A stretch of DNA of 64,000 nt from an uncultured Sulfitobacter sp. (GCA_947501805.1 CANMXJ010000017.1:1-64000); one strand, 5' to 3'; counted from the first letter of the stretch, positions 53,701-63,484 are shown. Translations and numbers: made by a program. Notes: generated by a model not told the origin, from the sequence alone.

Positions 53701-55842
53701 CGCGCCAGAAAAAAGGCCATTCCTGTCAAGACCGGCGACATGGTCCTTGATCTGTTTAAAGACAGCATAAACTATTTCAAATTCCGTATCAGACGTCAGC
53801 ACAAGACCACGTGCACCGCCCTGCATCCCGTCTATCAAAGCAGCCGTTTGCGCATCACTGACCGCACGTTGAACGTCCAGAACGGCGCTTTCCAACAGGT
53901 TCGTTGCTGCAAACCAATTGCCTCTCACCGTGGCCGCAACAGCATGGACAAGCATCTGCCCTGCTGCTTCCCTCGCCTCTTTGGCATCAGCAGAAGCAAC
54001 ACCCGATAGCTTGGCCAGTTCACTGTCAAAACGTGCTTTCTGCACCAGATACTGCGCCGCTTCATCTGCTGTTTGCATCATATCGGCGTGATCGTTCTTC
54101 AACCGGACACACATCGCATGGGCAAGTCTGAAATCGCCTCTGCCCTGCGCAGTGTCGGCCTTGGCACCATCCCCGAGCAACGCCTGATAATACCCTTCAA
54201 TGGCAATACGCCCGTTAGGCCCGTCCCGTTCCTGTGTCTCTTTCAGTCGCGCTGCAAAAGCTGCTTTTTCGACGAGGTAATCCGCAATCACCTGCGCGTT
54301 GATCCACAGCCTGTCTTGATCTTGAACCAGTTCAGACATGGTACGGAATGCGCGGCGATAGGCCCCCTGCGCAGCATCATCTTGCGCGGCCTTCCCCGCC
54401 TTGGCGCTATGGGCAATCTGATCTGCGATGAACCCCTGAACTTTTGTATCCAGCCCCGTTAATGCATTCTGCCGATCCTGCCATTCAGCTTCTTTTGCCT
54501 TGAACAGGGTCGCGAATTTGTTCAATTTCAAGATATCGTCAACCGCTTTCGGAATACGATTCAGATGGCCCAGTGCCGTTGTCATCTGGCCAATGTCAAA
54601 AGCATCCTTTGCTTTTGTCAGCAGCGCCAAAGCCTCTGTGTGGTTCTCTCTCAGTTGCTCAAGCGGATAACTTGCGGGTAGTGGCAAAGTGGCAAGCAAC
54701 GCCCGGCGTTCACGATATACCATCCTGAAATTCGCATAATCATCTGCGAAATCCAGCACGTCTTTCAGATCATTTCGGGCTGTTGCGATCTTTGTTCGCG
54801 CGATTTCATACTCATGTTGTTCCGCCGCCTTTTTCGCCGCCGAATAAAGCGCAGTGATTTCATCAAACCTCGGCTTAATTAAATTCGTTTCTTTGCCTGC
54901 AGCGTGACCTAGCATTACCTCATAGCGCACCAGAAATGCTGCATGATCCTGCTCCCATGCGAGGGCTTCGCTGATCAAACGGGTCGCATTCCTGTTAACA
55001 AGGACAAAGGCTGCTTCTGCATCATCAGCAAGATCCGGCACCTCGGCGGGGGCGGCATCGACCGCATCATCCAGATGTTTTTGTGCGCTTTGGCAGGCCA
55101 TGCGCAAGGCAAGCGGGACTTTTTCCGCCCCAAATTGTACATCCAGTTTTGCACGTACGCCTGCCAGTTGGTTAAATGTCTCAAGCAAGGTCTGCCGCGC
55201 TGCCAATACGTTCTTCTCAAGTCCGGCAAGCGCGACTTCTTTCGCACGTTTGGAAGGTCCCAGTTGCGCTTCGAACGGATTTCTCTCCGCCGTCTCAGCG
55301 TCGCGCAACATCAGCTCCAGCAGCTGCATCGTCTTAAGCGCGTCTTCCAGATTTTTGGCGTCCTTTGTGCCTGATCCGTTGGCGTATTTTTCGTTCACAT
55401 AGGCCCATGTCAGTGCGATATCATTGTGCACATCCGTCAAACCGTTCTTGGCGATCTCTGGTTTGTCGGCGTCTATCTGCGACATAACCGCTGCAATCCG
55501 CGCGTAGGCCTCATCTGCATCTTTGCGCCGCAAATGCAGCGCCAGCGCGTCCTGAATGTCCGCCAGTTGCTTGTGCCCGCCCTCCAAATCCAGTGCCTCT
55601 GGGTTGCGTTCAATCACAGCTTTGGCTTCTCGCAATTGTGACAGGAACAGAGATTGCGTTTCAACGTCCTGGACGGCTGCGATCTGCTGTTTGAGCAGCG
55701 CGTGTTCTGCATGAAATAAACGGAGTTTCTCAGCGGCATCACGGGACGGCTGTTTAGTATCCTTGCGGCCAACGTCCCTTGGCACCTTCAAAAAGCGCTC
55801 TACAAAATCACTTTGTTGCCGGGTCAATCCTGCGATTGCCAT
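50740..55842 (-). CDS. giant 1,700-residue helical-repeat protein with C-terminal globular domain
   Basis: The ATG 55,842 has GGAGG 8 bases upstream (an upstream in-frame extension lacks a site). Residues 1 to about 1,450 are almost entirely alpha-helical, rich in Ala/Asp/Lys, with irregular units of the style EYEIARTKIATARNDLKDVL and LASGDFPVAFDTASRANWMI. No signal peptide or membrane segment. A few Cys pairs occur (DQCLSCKRA). The last 200 or so residues look globular and rich in aromatic and polar conserved-type residues (SRTVISWNALREVAHAVDDK, TPWLSASIADACTIGKYTYV, YKNDWCRYLTSARK, FRGPAEWFSELF). I do not recognise the family. A large cytoplasmic scaffold or a very large secreted effector are both possible; the CpXC protein is its coupled partner. 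Confidence 0.6.
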   Translation of the reverse strand: MAIAGLTRQQSDFVERFLKVPRDVGRKDTKQPSRDAAEKLRLFHAEHALLKQQIAAVQDVETQSLFLSQLREAKAVIERNPEALDLEGGHKQLADIQDALALHLRRKDADEAYARIAAVMSQIDADKPEIAKNGLTDVHNDIALTWAYVNEKYANGSGTKDAKNLEDALKTMQLLELMLRDAETAERNPFEAQLGPSKRAKEVALAGLEKNVLAARQTLLETFNQLAGVRAKLDVQFGAEKVPLALRMACQSAQKHLDDAVDAAPAEVPDLADDAEAAFVLVNRNATRLISEALAWEQDHAAFLVRYEVMLGHAAGKETNLIKPRFDEITALYSAAKKAAEQHEYEIARTKIATARNDLKDVLDFADDYANFRMVYRERRALLATLPLPASYPLEQLRENHTEALALLTKAKDAFDIGQMTTALGHLNRIPKAVDDILKLNKFATLFKAKEAEWQDRQNALTGLDTKVQGFIADQIAHSAKAGKAAQDDAAQGAYRRAFRTMSELVQDQDRLWINAQVIADYLVEKAAFAARLKETQERDGPNGRIAIEGYYQALLGDGAKADTAQGRGDFRLAHAMCVRLKNDHADMMQTADEAAQYLVQKARFDSELAKLSGVASADAKEAREAAGQMLVHAVAATVRGNWFAATNLLESAVLDVQRAVSDAQTAALIDGMQGGARGLVLTSDTEFEIVYAVFKQIKDHVAGLDRNGLFSGALKLADDKAVSVKAILTSDLEKAEATLNEAIAACNNVAFKLSAAACYEAQRNTTVAMMLEVETANIDGVADAEIALADDVLDAAINAAKAPLNDFAAAIEMLGKAQAIAGQGLDALAVYTETIKEALDKGSEAIAAFNDPDVVGFLGKEAAALQLNLDEMNTDFEARDLAQAVSKAAKVVDLAGSCVDQCLSCKRAADSLARANDLKVIEQTHPVVAVEMAQAKVLMDAASAALASGDFPVAFDTASRANWMILAARKKAEAFDIYQPVKIACEKELTALEVRNVAAAGPGHSAVLALRETYDAAVAKDTLHNYAGAAKSLDGFVASCHSAAAMLDAYDLYLLQKSRAQKALEQVRELGDPAIETLLVRLEGKDRTAQRLAQSFDFETATEMYIELQRECTNAQDTSDAIEDFAALVIVTKTISDGDTGELNLAIGKARSTLKDMVKRPSAIYVHQEILQCDAQLDRAEETLNDDFIAARRDVREVTDTCVQMALIMAQYDQLNETAAMARGLAASQLSKGKAADFVRDEIGAKVAALEVSMTTARRSRSYRAQTQVDLEDTISSLRDLRKVIDAHRDYLKKLGPIEKTLTRLEKHKLRHLMRNELTEARKLLATAAARAGDRKHAAALAELEQAQRQLDLAKMRATLMINKKPTVKQLEAILETAEGMEMFDDMVAALDVSVQREIMAVAFEARFGCKLELQNSGSGAGDNPVGDDAIHLPAPNIGRFYKEIAKLPPSKTLDDDSILGFQQPVGEQTESTFDPEGKNVIRREGEDVSPGIDADALEHEIGVVDPNAIPKDGESRTVISWNALREVAHAVDDKLGFMKKNGERLAGWKVYGTNVQEPAANIAREFEFDADYVAEYMRARPGSKLPVPQPVNCGPDEWARRMEACRMFVDRARSSNTPWLSASIADACTIGKYTYVESYKNDWCRYLTSARKLAVSGYQFRGPAEWFSELFAAMSSGRLNDNHPHRDEIKALCMKEDA

Positions 55843-56109
55843 TGCACGTTCCTCCAAGAGAACTTTCACATGGGCCGCCGGAAAAAGGGTCATTCTAAAA
55901 ATAAAGCTGGCAGTCCCTGAACCAAGTGAAAACCAGCCTGAAACGCATTGCAAGGATTTTGCGATGCTTCACGTGACACACAAGAAAGAAAAAGATGAAA
56001 AAAATCGCGCAAGAATCTTGCCACAGGCTTTATTTCCGTGCAGCATTGCTGACTTTAGGGCAACCAGCCCAAACCATATGTAAAAATCTTTTTCAGCAGG
56101 AGTTCTGTC
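55843..56109. promoter_or_regulatory. divergent intergenic region between the giant protein and tpsB
   Basis: A 267-base gap that should carry divergent promoters. It is AT-rich at about 55,975-56,020 (an adenine-rich stretch). AGGAG at 56,098-56,102 is the ribosome binding site of tpsB. No credible small gene or strong terminator is seen. Confidence 0.4.
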
Positions 56110-57906
56110 GTGTCGGAACCCGTCTTTGCAAGACCCCGTTTCACCTTGTTCCAGCCCATGTGGCGTGGCCTTCCCCTGTTGAATGTTGTCGTGATCAGTT
56201 GCGCATTGGGTCTGTCGGGCCTTGGCGCGCCGGCGTCGGCACAAACGGCCAGTGATATCACACCGCCAACCTTTGCCCCTGATGCGCAACGCCTGAAAGG
56301 CGCAGTGGTCTTTTCCGGCGAGCGCGGCACAAAACCGCCCGCTGGTGCTGAAAAGCTGCTGATCAATCTGTCCGGCGTAAATCTGGACGGTGGATTGCCC
56401 CAGATGGCCGAGATAAACGCAGCCACACAGGCGCGCCTGTCCGGCAAGACAATCACCGTAGCAGAGATTTTCAACGCCGCATCCGATCTTGAAACCGCTT
56501 ATGCTCAGGCTGGTTATGTGCTGGCGCGTGTGGTTCTGCCTGCGCAGGAATTGCGCGATGGCGGGCGCCTCAAGATTGTGGTGATCGACGGCTTTGTTGA
56601 AACGGTGGATACGTCCAACCTGCCTGTTCCCGTGCGCGACCGGATCACACGGCTAACCGAACCGCTTGTCGGCAAGCGCAGTTTGCGCCTGCCCGAAATT
56701 GAACGTCAGTTGTTGCTTGCGGGTGATACCTATGGCGTGGCCCTTGGCTCTGCCTTGGCGGCGGGTGCAACGCCGGGGGGCACATCCCTGATCCTGCAGC
56801 CCGAATTCCGCCCCTACACTGGCTTCTTTGCTTTTGACAACTACAATGCGGATGCTTTGGGTCCCGTTGTCCTGAGCGCTGGTGTCGAATTCAACTCCCT
56901 GTTCAATCTGGGCGAAACCCTTTACGCCCGCCTGTCCGGCTCTCCGGCCAGCGACAATGACAATGGCCTTGGTTCTTTCTTTGGCAGCGATCCGCGCGTG
57001 CGCACCTTGTCAGTTGGTGGCGTGGTGCCTTTGGGCTTTGACGGTCTGACCCTCAACATCGAAGCAACCGACAGCCGCACGGCGCCTGATCCGCTGGATG
57101 TGCCAACCACAAGCCAGTTCAACCGCGCCTCTGCACGTCTGTTCTATCCGTTTGTACGATCGCGCAACCGGAACATCTCCGGACAGTTCACGCTTGATCG
57201 GCAGACCGACAAACAATTTCTGGTAACACCCGGCGGTGGACGCACACCTGTCTACCTCGACAAAGCCACAGTCCTGCGGGCCGCGGTTGACGGATTCTGG
57301 CTGACCGAAGGTGGTTCGGCCATCGAAGCGGGTGCTGTGCTGTCCAAAGGCATAGACGCATTGGGCGCGCGCACCGCAGATCAAGTTGGCACCGGCACGC
57401 CGTTGTCGCGGCAAGGTGCAGATGCAAAATTCACCAAACTGCTCGTGTCAGGACGTATTCGTCGCCCCATCAACGAAACATTCAGCTTTTCCCTGTCCGG
57501 TCGCGCACAGACGTCCTTTGGCGATCCGATGTTGACTGCGGAACAGATGGGCATCGCAGGCGGGCAGGAATTGTCGGCCTTCGACGCAGGCAGCATCAAA
57601 GGCGACAGCGGCTATGTCGCACGTGCGGAAATTTCAATGCCGCAACAGACCACATTTGCAAACACGCCACTATTAATGAGTCCTTATGTTTTTGCCGCTT
57701 ACGGCGATGTGACACTTGAACAACCGACAGCTCAGGAGCGCGCGGATGTGTCCGCAACGTCCATAGGCATCGGTGTCGAATTCAATACTTTAACCAAATC
57801 CAATTTCTCGTCCGCAACCGTGCGGATCGAATACGCAAGAGGAACCCGTGATGATGATCAACCGGACACCAACCGCTTCTCTGTTCAGGGCTCTTTCCGT
57901 TTCTAG
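56110..57906 (+). CDS. two-partner secretion outer-membrane transporter TpsB (ShlB/FhaC family)
   Basis: A 598-residue Omp85-type pore that exports the TpsA protein encoded next. The start is GTG 56,110, with AGGAG 7 bases upstream. A signal peptide (VVVISCALGLSGLGAPASAQ) follows an extended N-region. POTRA-type domains at about 75-210 (FNAASDLETAYAQAGYVLAR, GGRLKIVVIDGFVETVD). The barrel runs to the C-terminal phenylalanine (FSVQGSFRF), as in outer-membrane proteins. The family VRIEY barrel motif is present near the end. Its last 56 bases overlap tpsA. Confidence 0.9.
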   Translation: MSEPVFARPRFTLFQPMWRGLPLLNVVVISCALGLSGLGAPASAQTASDITPPTFAPDAQRLKGAVVFSGERGTKPPAGAEKLLINLSGVNLDGGLPQMAEINAATQARLSGKTITVAEIFNAASDLETAYAQAGYVLARVVLPAQELRDGGRLKIVVIDGFVETVDTSNLPVPVRDRITRLTEPLVGKRSLRLPEIERQLLLAGDTYGVALGSALAAGATPGGTSLILQPEFRPYTGFFAFDNYNADALGPVVLSAGVEFNSLFNLGETLYARLSGSPASDNDNGLGSFFGSDPRVRTLSVGGVVPLGFDGLTLNIEATDSRTAPDPLDVPTTSQFNRASARLFYPFVRSRNRNISGQFTLDRQTDKQFLVTPGGGRTPVYLDKATVLRAAVDGFWLTEGGSAIEAGAVLSKGIDALGARTADQVGTGTPLSRQGADAKFTKLLVSGRIRRPINETFSFSLSGRAQTSFGDPMLTAEQMGIAGGQELSAFDAGSIKGDSGYVARAEISMPQQTTFANTPLLMSPYVFAAYGDVTLEQPTAQERADVSATSIGIGVEFNTLTKSNFSSATVRIEYARGTRDDDQPDTNRFSVQGSFRF

Positions 57907-60900
57907 CCTGAAGCGGTCCCTGACAGGACTTTCCGTCGCGCTTGCTGGCGCGTTGAGCCCTGTCGCTGTCTTAGGTCAGGATTTGCCGACGGGTGGATCA
58001 GTGGTGCACGGCAACGCGCAAATCACAACGCCAAACGCCAACACAATGACCATCAATCAGGGCAGCGACCGCGCTGTGGTGAACTGGGACGGGTTTTCGA
58101 TTGGCACCGGCAAAAGCGTCAACATCAACCAACCAAACGTAAACTCTGCAATCCTGAACCGCGTGACCGGTGACACCACCAGCCAAATCCACGGTCAGTT
58201 AAACGCCAACGGTCGGGTGTTTGTGGTTAACCCCAACGGCATCTTTATCGGCCCGACAGGCAGCGTGAATGCGGGCGGCTTTGTTGCTTCGACACTGGGC
58301 ATCCGGACCGACGACTTTGTAACGGGCAAAATTGTGTTCGAAGGCAACGGGTCTTCTGCAACTGTCAGCAACGCGGGCAACATTCAGGTTGTCACAGGTG
58401 GTTATGCAGCCCTGATCGGCGGCAAGGTCAAAAACTCAGGCACCATTCAGGCACCATTGGGCTTTGTCGGGCTCGGCTCGGGTGAACGGATCACGCTTGA
58501 TCTGGCCGGTGACGGTTTCTTGCAAGTTGCAGTCCCGACAAATTCCGATGACGAAGGCCTCGAAGCCCTGATCGAAAACTCCGGCACGATTCAAGCCAAC
58601 GGCGGCACTGTCCAGATTTCAGCAGCAACCGCGCGAAATGCAGCACGCCAAGCCATCAACATGAGCGGCGTTGTAGAAGCCCGCACCGTTTCGGGCCGCA
58701 ACGGACGCGTCACACTTGGCGGTGGCCTCGGCGGCAAGGTCAAAGTCAGTGGCAAAGTGCGCACGAATACCTATCGCCGCCCTGCAATACAGGTCACACA
58801 ATCCGCACGCCCTGCCCTGCGCCCCGAGCGCGGCGGCGACATCACGATCACGGGCCGCGACATCAGCCTCGCAGGCGCAAATATTGACGCAAGCGGCACA
58901 AATGGCGGCGGCAATGTCCGCATCGGCGGCAACATGCGCGGTGCGCCGGGTCTGATGACGGCCGATACGCTGCATGTAGACAGCAACAGCGTGATTTCAG
59001 CCGATGCAACGGTCAACGGCGACGGCGGGCGGGTGATTGCATGGTCTGATCTCAGCACCGATTTTTCAGGGGACATCTATATTCGTGGCGGTAACGCAGG
59101 CGGCAACGGCGGATTTGCCGAGGTCTCTGGCAAGATTGATCTGAATTACGCCGGTTTCACCAATGCACTGGCACCAAACGGGTCCGCGGGCGAGTTGCTG
59201 CTTGACCCGGCTGACATCGAAATTGTTTCCGGCACGCCTGTCTTCAATCAAATTTTAGACACCGATCTTGAGGCCCAACTGGCCTTTGTGAACGTAACGA
59301 TTGAAACGAGTGCGCCAAACCTGCCCACCATAGGCCAATTCCCAAGCTCCACCTTAGGATTCGGCGAACAACCGGGCGATCTGGGCACCATCACCGTGGT
59401 TTCAACTGCATCTGTTGAATGGAATTCCGGCACCACGCTGCAAATGATCGCGGACGGCGATATTATTCTGAACGGCCCTGTCACGCCAAACGCAGGCACA
59501 CTGGATCTCACTGCTGCGAACAGGGTTGTTGTGAATGGCGACGTTGACGCACCCAGCGGCACTATCAACGTAAATGCAGCCGCAGATTTCACAGTTGCAG
59601 GTTCGGGCGAGATCAACGCGACCAACGGCATTATCAATGCCAACGCGGCCGATATCATCATCAACGGAGATGTCATTGCGCCCGGTGCTGACGCCCTTTT
59701 CCTCGCGACAAACGATTTTTCCCTCAACAGCGCGTATGACGTGACCGGTGCAAACCTGACGGTTGGGGCAGATACGGTCAACATGAACGCAATGACGTCC
59801 GGCAACGGCGGTGACATCTCCCTGCGGGGCGATACAACCCTGAACATCGGTGCCGACATTACCATCCCTGCATTTGGCATACTGTCTTTGAACTCCAATG
59901 GCCCGATCAACGTCGGTGCGCCCATAACGATGCCAGGTGGTGAACTCACCATCGGGTCGATTAGCACCCCAACGGTAAATGTCGGACTTGCTGGTGCCAT
60001 TGAAACGGGTCTTTTCCGACTGTCGAACGGCAGCTATGCGCAAAACGGCCTCGGGAGCGGTTTGGCGGCCTTCTCCGCCGACAACTTTGTTATTGATAAC
60101 CCGTTGGCCTCCGGATTTCAGCGTGTGCTCGACGGCAGTGGCACCTTGGCTGATCCTTTCCTGCTGACGGATGCATTTGGTCTTCAGGGCGTCGGTACTC
60201 TTGGCTTTGCAGCATCTTCCTTTGCTTTGGCAAACGATATTGACGCCTCGCCCACCCAGACGTGGGAATCCCTTGCTCCGCCCGTGAACGGCCAGCGCAA
60301 TTCCGGCTTGGTACCGTTGAGCAACGGCGGTGTCTTTGACGGGCGCGGTTTTGAAATCTCGGACCTGCGTGTGCTGCGGTACAACGGCATTGCGGGCTCT
60401 AACAGGGCCGGTCTCTTTGATACGAACAACGGCACCGTGCAAAACCTGACTTTCTCGAATGCCACTGTTGCCGGATCAATCGTCGGGATCGTGGCAGCCG
60501 ATAACTTTGGCTTGATCGACGGCGTGTCGGTAAACGGCACCGTTCAGGTTCATGTCGAAGGTGGTGAAACCTCTGTCGGTGGCGGTATTGTCGCAGCCAA
60601 TGGTGATGGCAGTTCGCTTTCGGGTACAATTTCCAACAGCCGCGCTGTTAACCTGACCCTGACGGATGTGCCTGACCCGTCCCTTGTTGCACCCGGCTTG
60701 GGCGAGGACGTCTTTGTGGGTGGCATCGCAGGCGTTAACCGAACGAATAGCCAAATTGATCAAGTAAAGACCAGCGGAAGCATCTCGTTGGCAAACGTTG
60801 AATTTGCGGGCCGTATCGGCGGGATTGCTGGCGAAAGCGACGGTGAAGTTCGCGACACCTATACAACTGCGTCCGTTTCGGCAGACACCACCAACGGTCC

Positions 60901-63484
60901 TTTGCCGGATTCTTTCGTAGAAATGGGCGGAATTGTCGGTGATAACTTCGGGGTAATCCGAAACACTCTGGCAAATGGTCCTGTTACCCTTACCGGAACT
61001 ATCACGTCTGGCGACGTCGGTGCCATCGCCGGTGCAGATATCCCGTCTGCCACAAGCATGCTGTCATCCTACTTCAACCCCGGCGTAACAGGACAACCCG
61101 CCAGTGGCCAGAACGGTGAAATCGACACCGGAGGTATCCCGTTTCAAGGTGCGCGCGCGCAAACGACTGCACAGTTGAATGACGCAGTTGGCTTTGTGGC
61201 TGACGCGATTGGTGCCGGTTGGGATTTTGTCAACATATGGGCCTTCCCGCAGGACGGCGTCGATCACGCAAGGCTCTATTCCCTTGATCCGGTGATTTCT
61301 GCCGAAGACCTGAACCTGCCCTCGTTTGTCTACAACGGCACAACAACCGGATTTACTGCAAACGGTACATTTGGTGGCGGGCCTGCTGCCTTTAGATTTG
61401 ATGATCCCGCTGACACCGGTTTGCCATCAACCATGAACTCACAGATTGTGTTGTCTGATCAGAACGTCGGTCCCGTCACCTTTACGTTTCCGACAACCTT
61501 TACCAGCGACTTGGGACAAGTCTACAATGTGCGCTCTTTGCCCAGTGCTGCAACGGTCACACCGGCCCCCCTGACGGTGAACGTGAACAATACCCAAAAA
61601 GCATTCGGCGACGTCCTTACCTTTGCCGATGTGAGTTTCACGGCCCTTACCCTTCTGGGAGCAGATACAATCACCGGCGCGGACGTTGTCAGCCCCGGCG
61701 CACCGGCCAGCGCACCGGCGTCCAACACACCCTACCCGCTGTCTCTTACAAATTTCACCGGTGTCGGAGCGGGCAACTACACCATCACCGTTGTTCCCGG
61801 AAACCTGCGTGTTGTGTCCCGAACGCTGAACATCACCGTGAACGATGCAACCAAAACCTACGGCACAGATCTTGTGTTTAACGGGACCGAATTCACCGTG
61901 ACCGGACTGATCAACGCCGACACGGTGACAAGCCTCACCATCACAAGCAACGGTGCCCCCGCCACCGCTCAAGTAGCGAATGGTCCTTTTGCTATCAATG
62001 GATCAAACCCCGTTGGCACAGGATTGGGCAATTACACCCTGAACATCATCCCGGGCCAGCTTGTAATCAATCCAGCACCGTTGACGATCACGGCGGACGA
62101 TCAAAGCAAACCATTCGGCACGACCTTCACTTTTGTTGGCAACGAATTCACCACTACCGGATTGCTGAACTCGGACACCGTTACAAGCGCAACACTCAGC
62201 AGCGCAGCCGCCGCCGCGAATGCACCCTTCACAGGTCCAGCTGGCGAAGCCATCCTGATCACCAACCCAGTTGGTGCAGGCCTCGACAACTACACAATTT
62301 CGCGGGTGAACGGCGTGATGTTTATCGCGCCAGATAATTTGGTGATTACCGCAAATGACCAGACCAAGACCTATGGTGACGATTTCGTCTTTGACGGGAC
62401 CGAATTCAGCGTTGTTGGTCTGGCACCGGGTGACAGCGTTGATCGCATAACACTTGCCAGTGCAGGTGCTGCCGCGACAGCGCAGGTCGCTGATGGTCCC
62501 TTCACAATTACCGCAACCAGCGCTGTTGGCACGGGACTTGAAAAGTACACGCTGGTCTTCGCTGACGGCACCTTTAGCGTGGTCCCTGCCCCGCTAAGCA
62601 TTCGGGCAAATGACCAAAGCAAGCAACAAGGGCAGGTATACACCTTTGCCGGAACCGAATTCACCACCAATGGCCTGCTCAACAGCGATACCGTCGACAG
62701 TGCCGTCCTGACCAGCGCCGGTGCGGCCGCAACGGCATCAGCAGCAAACAGTCCGTATGTAATTGCAGTGGGTACCCTGACCGGCAGCGGATTGGGCAAT
62801 TACACCATTGCAGCGGCCGCTGGTGTGATGACAGTAACCAACGTTGTTCCAGGGCCAATTCCAAACCCCATTGGCCCCGGCAACGTCTTGCTGCCCAATC
62901 CAACGGACACCATAAACATCGGATACACTGGGCTGTTTTCTGGCGCTCAGGGCAACCCTGCTCAGAACAATAGCACACGCGGCCTTGGCGGCCCGCAGCA
63001 AAGCCTCTCGGACGCCGAAGCGACATTGGATGTTGTCGATACCATTTCTTCCGAGGTTGAACTTGCGGTGCAGTCTTGTGGTGCCGCGGATCAGGACTTT
63101 GCCAACTATATGGCGTGCCTGAGCGACTCGCTTGATACCTATGCAAATGCCTTGGATCAAATTGCGACGGATCTGCCATCCGGTCTTGAAACAGTCTCTG
63201 CTACCATCCGAACGGCAGCCGAAGAAGTGAAGGCCGCAACTGCCCGGGCAACACGCCGTCTGGCCACCGCGACAACCGATGCACAGCGCCGCGCGATCCA
63301 GCGGGATGCAGTGAATGAAGCACGCAGTGCCATCAACAACGCCAAAACGGAAATCCGCAAGGCAATCAGTTTGATCCGTGCTGACGACCCCGAAGTGGAG
63401 ACCGTCCAGCGCAAGACCGGTGCCCGGATCATTCAGGCATTCGACACTGTAGATACTGCCCTTGTACGCGCCGCTTCCTTGTAA
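57851..63484 (+). CDS. two-partner secretion exoprotein TpsA with GLUG-like and MBG repeats
   Basis: A 1,877-residue exported protein. ATG 57,851 follows AGAGGA at good distance; a GTG at 57,848 is the alternative. A signal peptide (about 20-45) precedes the filamentous-haemagglutinin secretion domain (about 45-290; SQIHGQLNANGRVFVVNPNG and IFIGPTGSVNAGG). Beta-helix repeats follow to about 800. GLUG-like repeats lie at about 860-1,075 (GGIAGVN, GGIVGDNFGVI). Five MBG-type repeats lie at about 1,238-1,665. The last 160 residues are helical, with two cysteines and LATATTDAQRRAIQRDAVNE. Likely a surface adhesin. The helical tail is unusual for TpsA and may interact with the surface or with neighbours. 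Confidence 0.88.
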   Translation: MMINRTPTASLFRALSVSSLKRSLTGLSVALAGALSPVAVLGQDLPTGGSVVHGNAQITTPNANTMTINQGSDRAVVNWDGFSIGTGKSVNINQPNVNSAILNRVTGDTTSQIHGQLNANGRVFVVNPNGIFIGPTGSVNAGGFVASTLGIRTDDFVTGKIVFEGNGSSATVSNAGNIQVVTGGYAALIGGKVKNSGTIQAPLGFVGLGSGERITLDLAGDGFLQVAVPTNSDDEGLEALIENSGTIQANGGTVQISAATARNAARQAINMSGVVEARTVSGRNGRVTLGGGLGGKVKVSGKVRTNTYRRPAIQVTQSARPALRPERGGDITITGRDISLAGANIDASGTNGGGNVRIGGNMRGAPGLMTADTLHVDSNSVISADATVNGDGGRVIAWSDLSTDFSGDIYIRGGNAGGNGGFAEVSGKIDLNYAGFTNALAPNGSAGELLLDPADIEIVSGTPVFNQILDTDLEAQLAFVNVTIETSAPNLPTIGQFPSSTLGFGEQPGDLGTITVVSTASVEWNSGTTLQMIADGDIILNGPVTPNAGTLDLTAANRVVVNGDVDAPSGTINVNAAADFTVAGSGEINATNGIINANAADIIINGDVIAPGADALFLATNDFSLNSAYDVTGANLTVGADTVNMNAMTSGNGGDISLRGDTTLNIGADITIPAFGILSLNSNGPINVGAPITMPGGELTIGSISTPTVNVGLAGAIETGLFRLSNGSYAQNGLGSGLAAFSADNFVIDNPLASGFQRVLDGSGTLADPFLLTDAFGLQGVGTLGFAASSFALANDIDASPTQTWESLAPPVNGQRNSGLVPLSNGGVFDGRGFEISDLRVLRYNGIAGSNRAGLFDTNNGTVQNLTFSNATVAGSIVGIVAADNFGLIDGVSVNGTVQVHVEGGETSVGGGIVAANGDGSSLSGTISNSRAVNLTLTDVPDPSLVAPGLGEDVFVGGIAGVNRTNSQIDQVKTSGSISLANVEFAGRIGGIAGESDGEVRDTYTTASVSADTTNGPLPDSFVEMGGIVGDNFGVIRNTLANGPVTLTGTITSGDVGAIAGADIPSATSMLSSYFNPGVTGQPASGQNGEIDTGGIPFQGARAQTTAQLNDAVGFVADAIGAGWDFVNIWAFPQDGVDHARLYSLDPVISAEDLNLPSFVYNGTTTGFTANGTFGGGPAAFRFDDPADTGLPSTMNSQIVLSDQNVGPVTFTFPTTFTSDLGQVYNVRSLPSAATVTPAPLTVNVNNTQKAFGDVLTFADVSFTALTLLGADTITGADVVSPGAPASAPASNTPYPLSLTNFTGVGAGNYTITVVPGNLRVVSRTLNITVNDATKTYGTDLVFNGTEFTVTGLINADTVTSLTITSNGAPATAQVANGPFAINGSNPVGTGLGNYTLNIIPGQLVINPAPLTITADDQSKPFGTTFTFVGNEFTTTGLLNSDTVTSATLSSAAAAANAPFTGPAGEAILITNPVGAGLDNYTISRVNGVMFIAPDNLVITANDQTKTYGDDFVFDGTEFSVVGLAPGDSVDRITLASAGAAATAQVADGPFTITATSAVGTGLEKYTLVFADGTFSVVPAPLSIRANDQSKQQGQVYTFAGTEFTTNGLLNSDTVDSAVLTSAGAAATASAANSPYVIAVGTLTGSGLGNYTIAAAAGVMTVTNVVPGPIPNPIGPGNVLLPNPTDTINIGYTGLFSGAQGNPAQNNSTRGLGGPQQSLSDAEATLDVVDTISSEVELAVQSCGAADQDFANYMACLSDSLDTYANALDQIATDLPSGLETVSATIRTAAEEVKAATARATRRLATATTDAQRRAIQRDAVNEARSAINNAKTEIRKAISLIRADDPEVETVQRKTGARIIQAFDTVDTALVRAASL
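61565..62845 (+). repeat. five MBG-type repeats of about 256 bp in tpsA
   Basis: Units beginning PAPLTVNVNNTQKAFGD, RTLNITVNDATKTYGT, PAPLTITADDQSKPFGT, DNLVITANDQTKTYGD and PAPLSIRANDQSKQQGQ start near 61,565, 61,821, 62,077, 62,335 and 62,590, a period of 255-258 bases. Each has the FxGxEFxxxGLxxxDxV core and a G.G.YT.. end. The DNA has drifted but the period is exact, typical of adhesin stalk domains. Confidence 0.85.

Noticed and set aside
52513-54009. Plus-strand 498-codon open frame
   Set aside because: Opposite the giant helical protein, rich in Arg/Cys/His, without domain motifs. The minus-strand frame is longer, has a clear GGAGG site and a coherent helical sequence.
61565-62845. 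Recent tandem duplication or assembly duplication in tpsA
   Set aside because: The 256-base units are well diverged from each other and follow MBG domain boundaries, so this is normal adhesin domain repetition.
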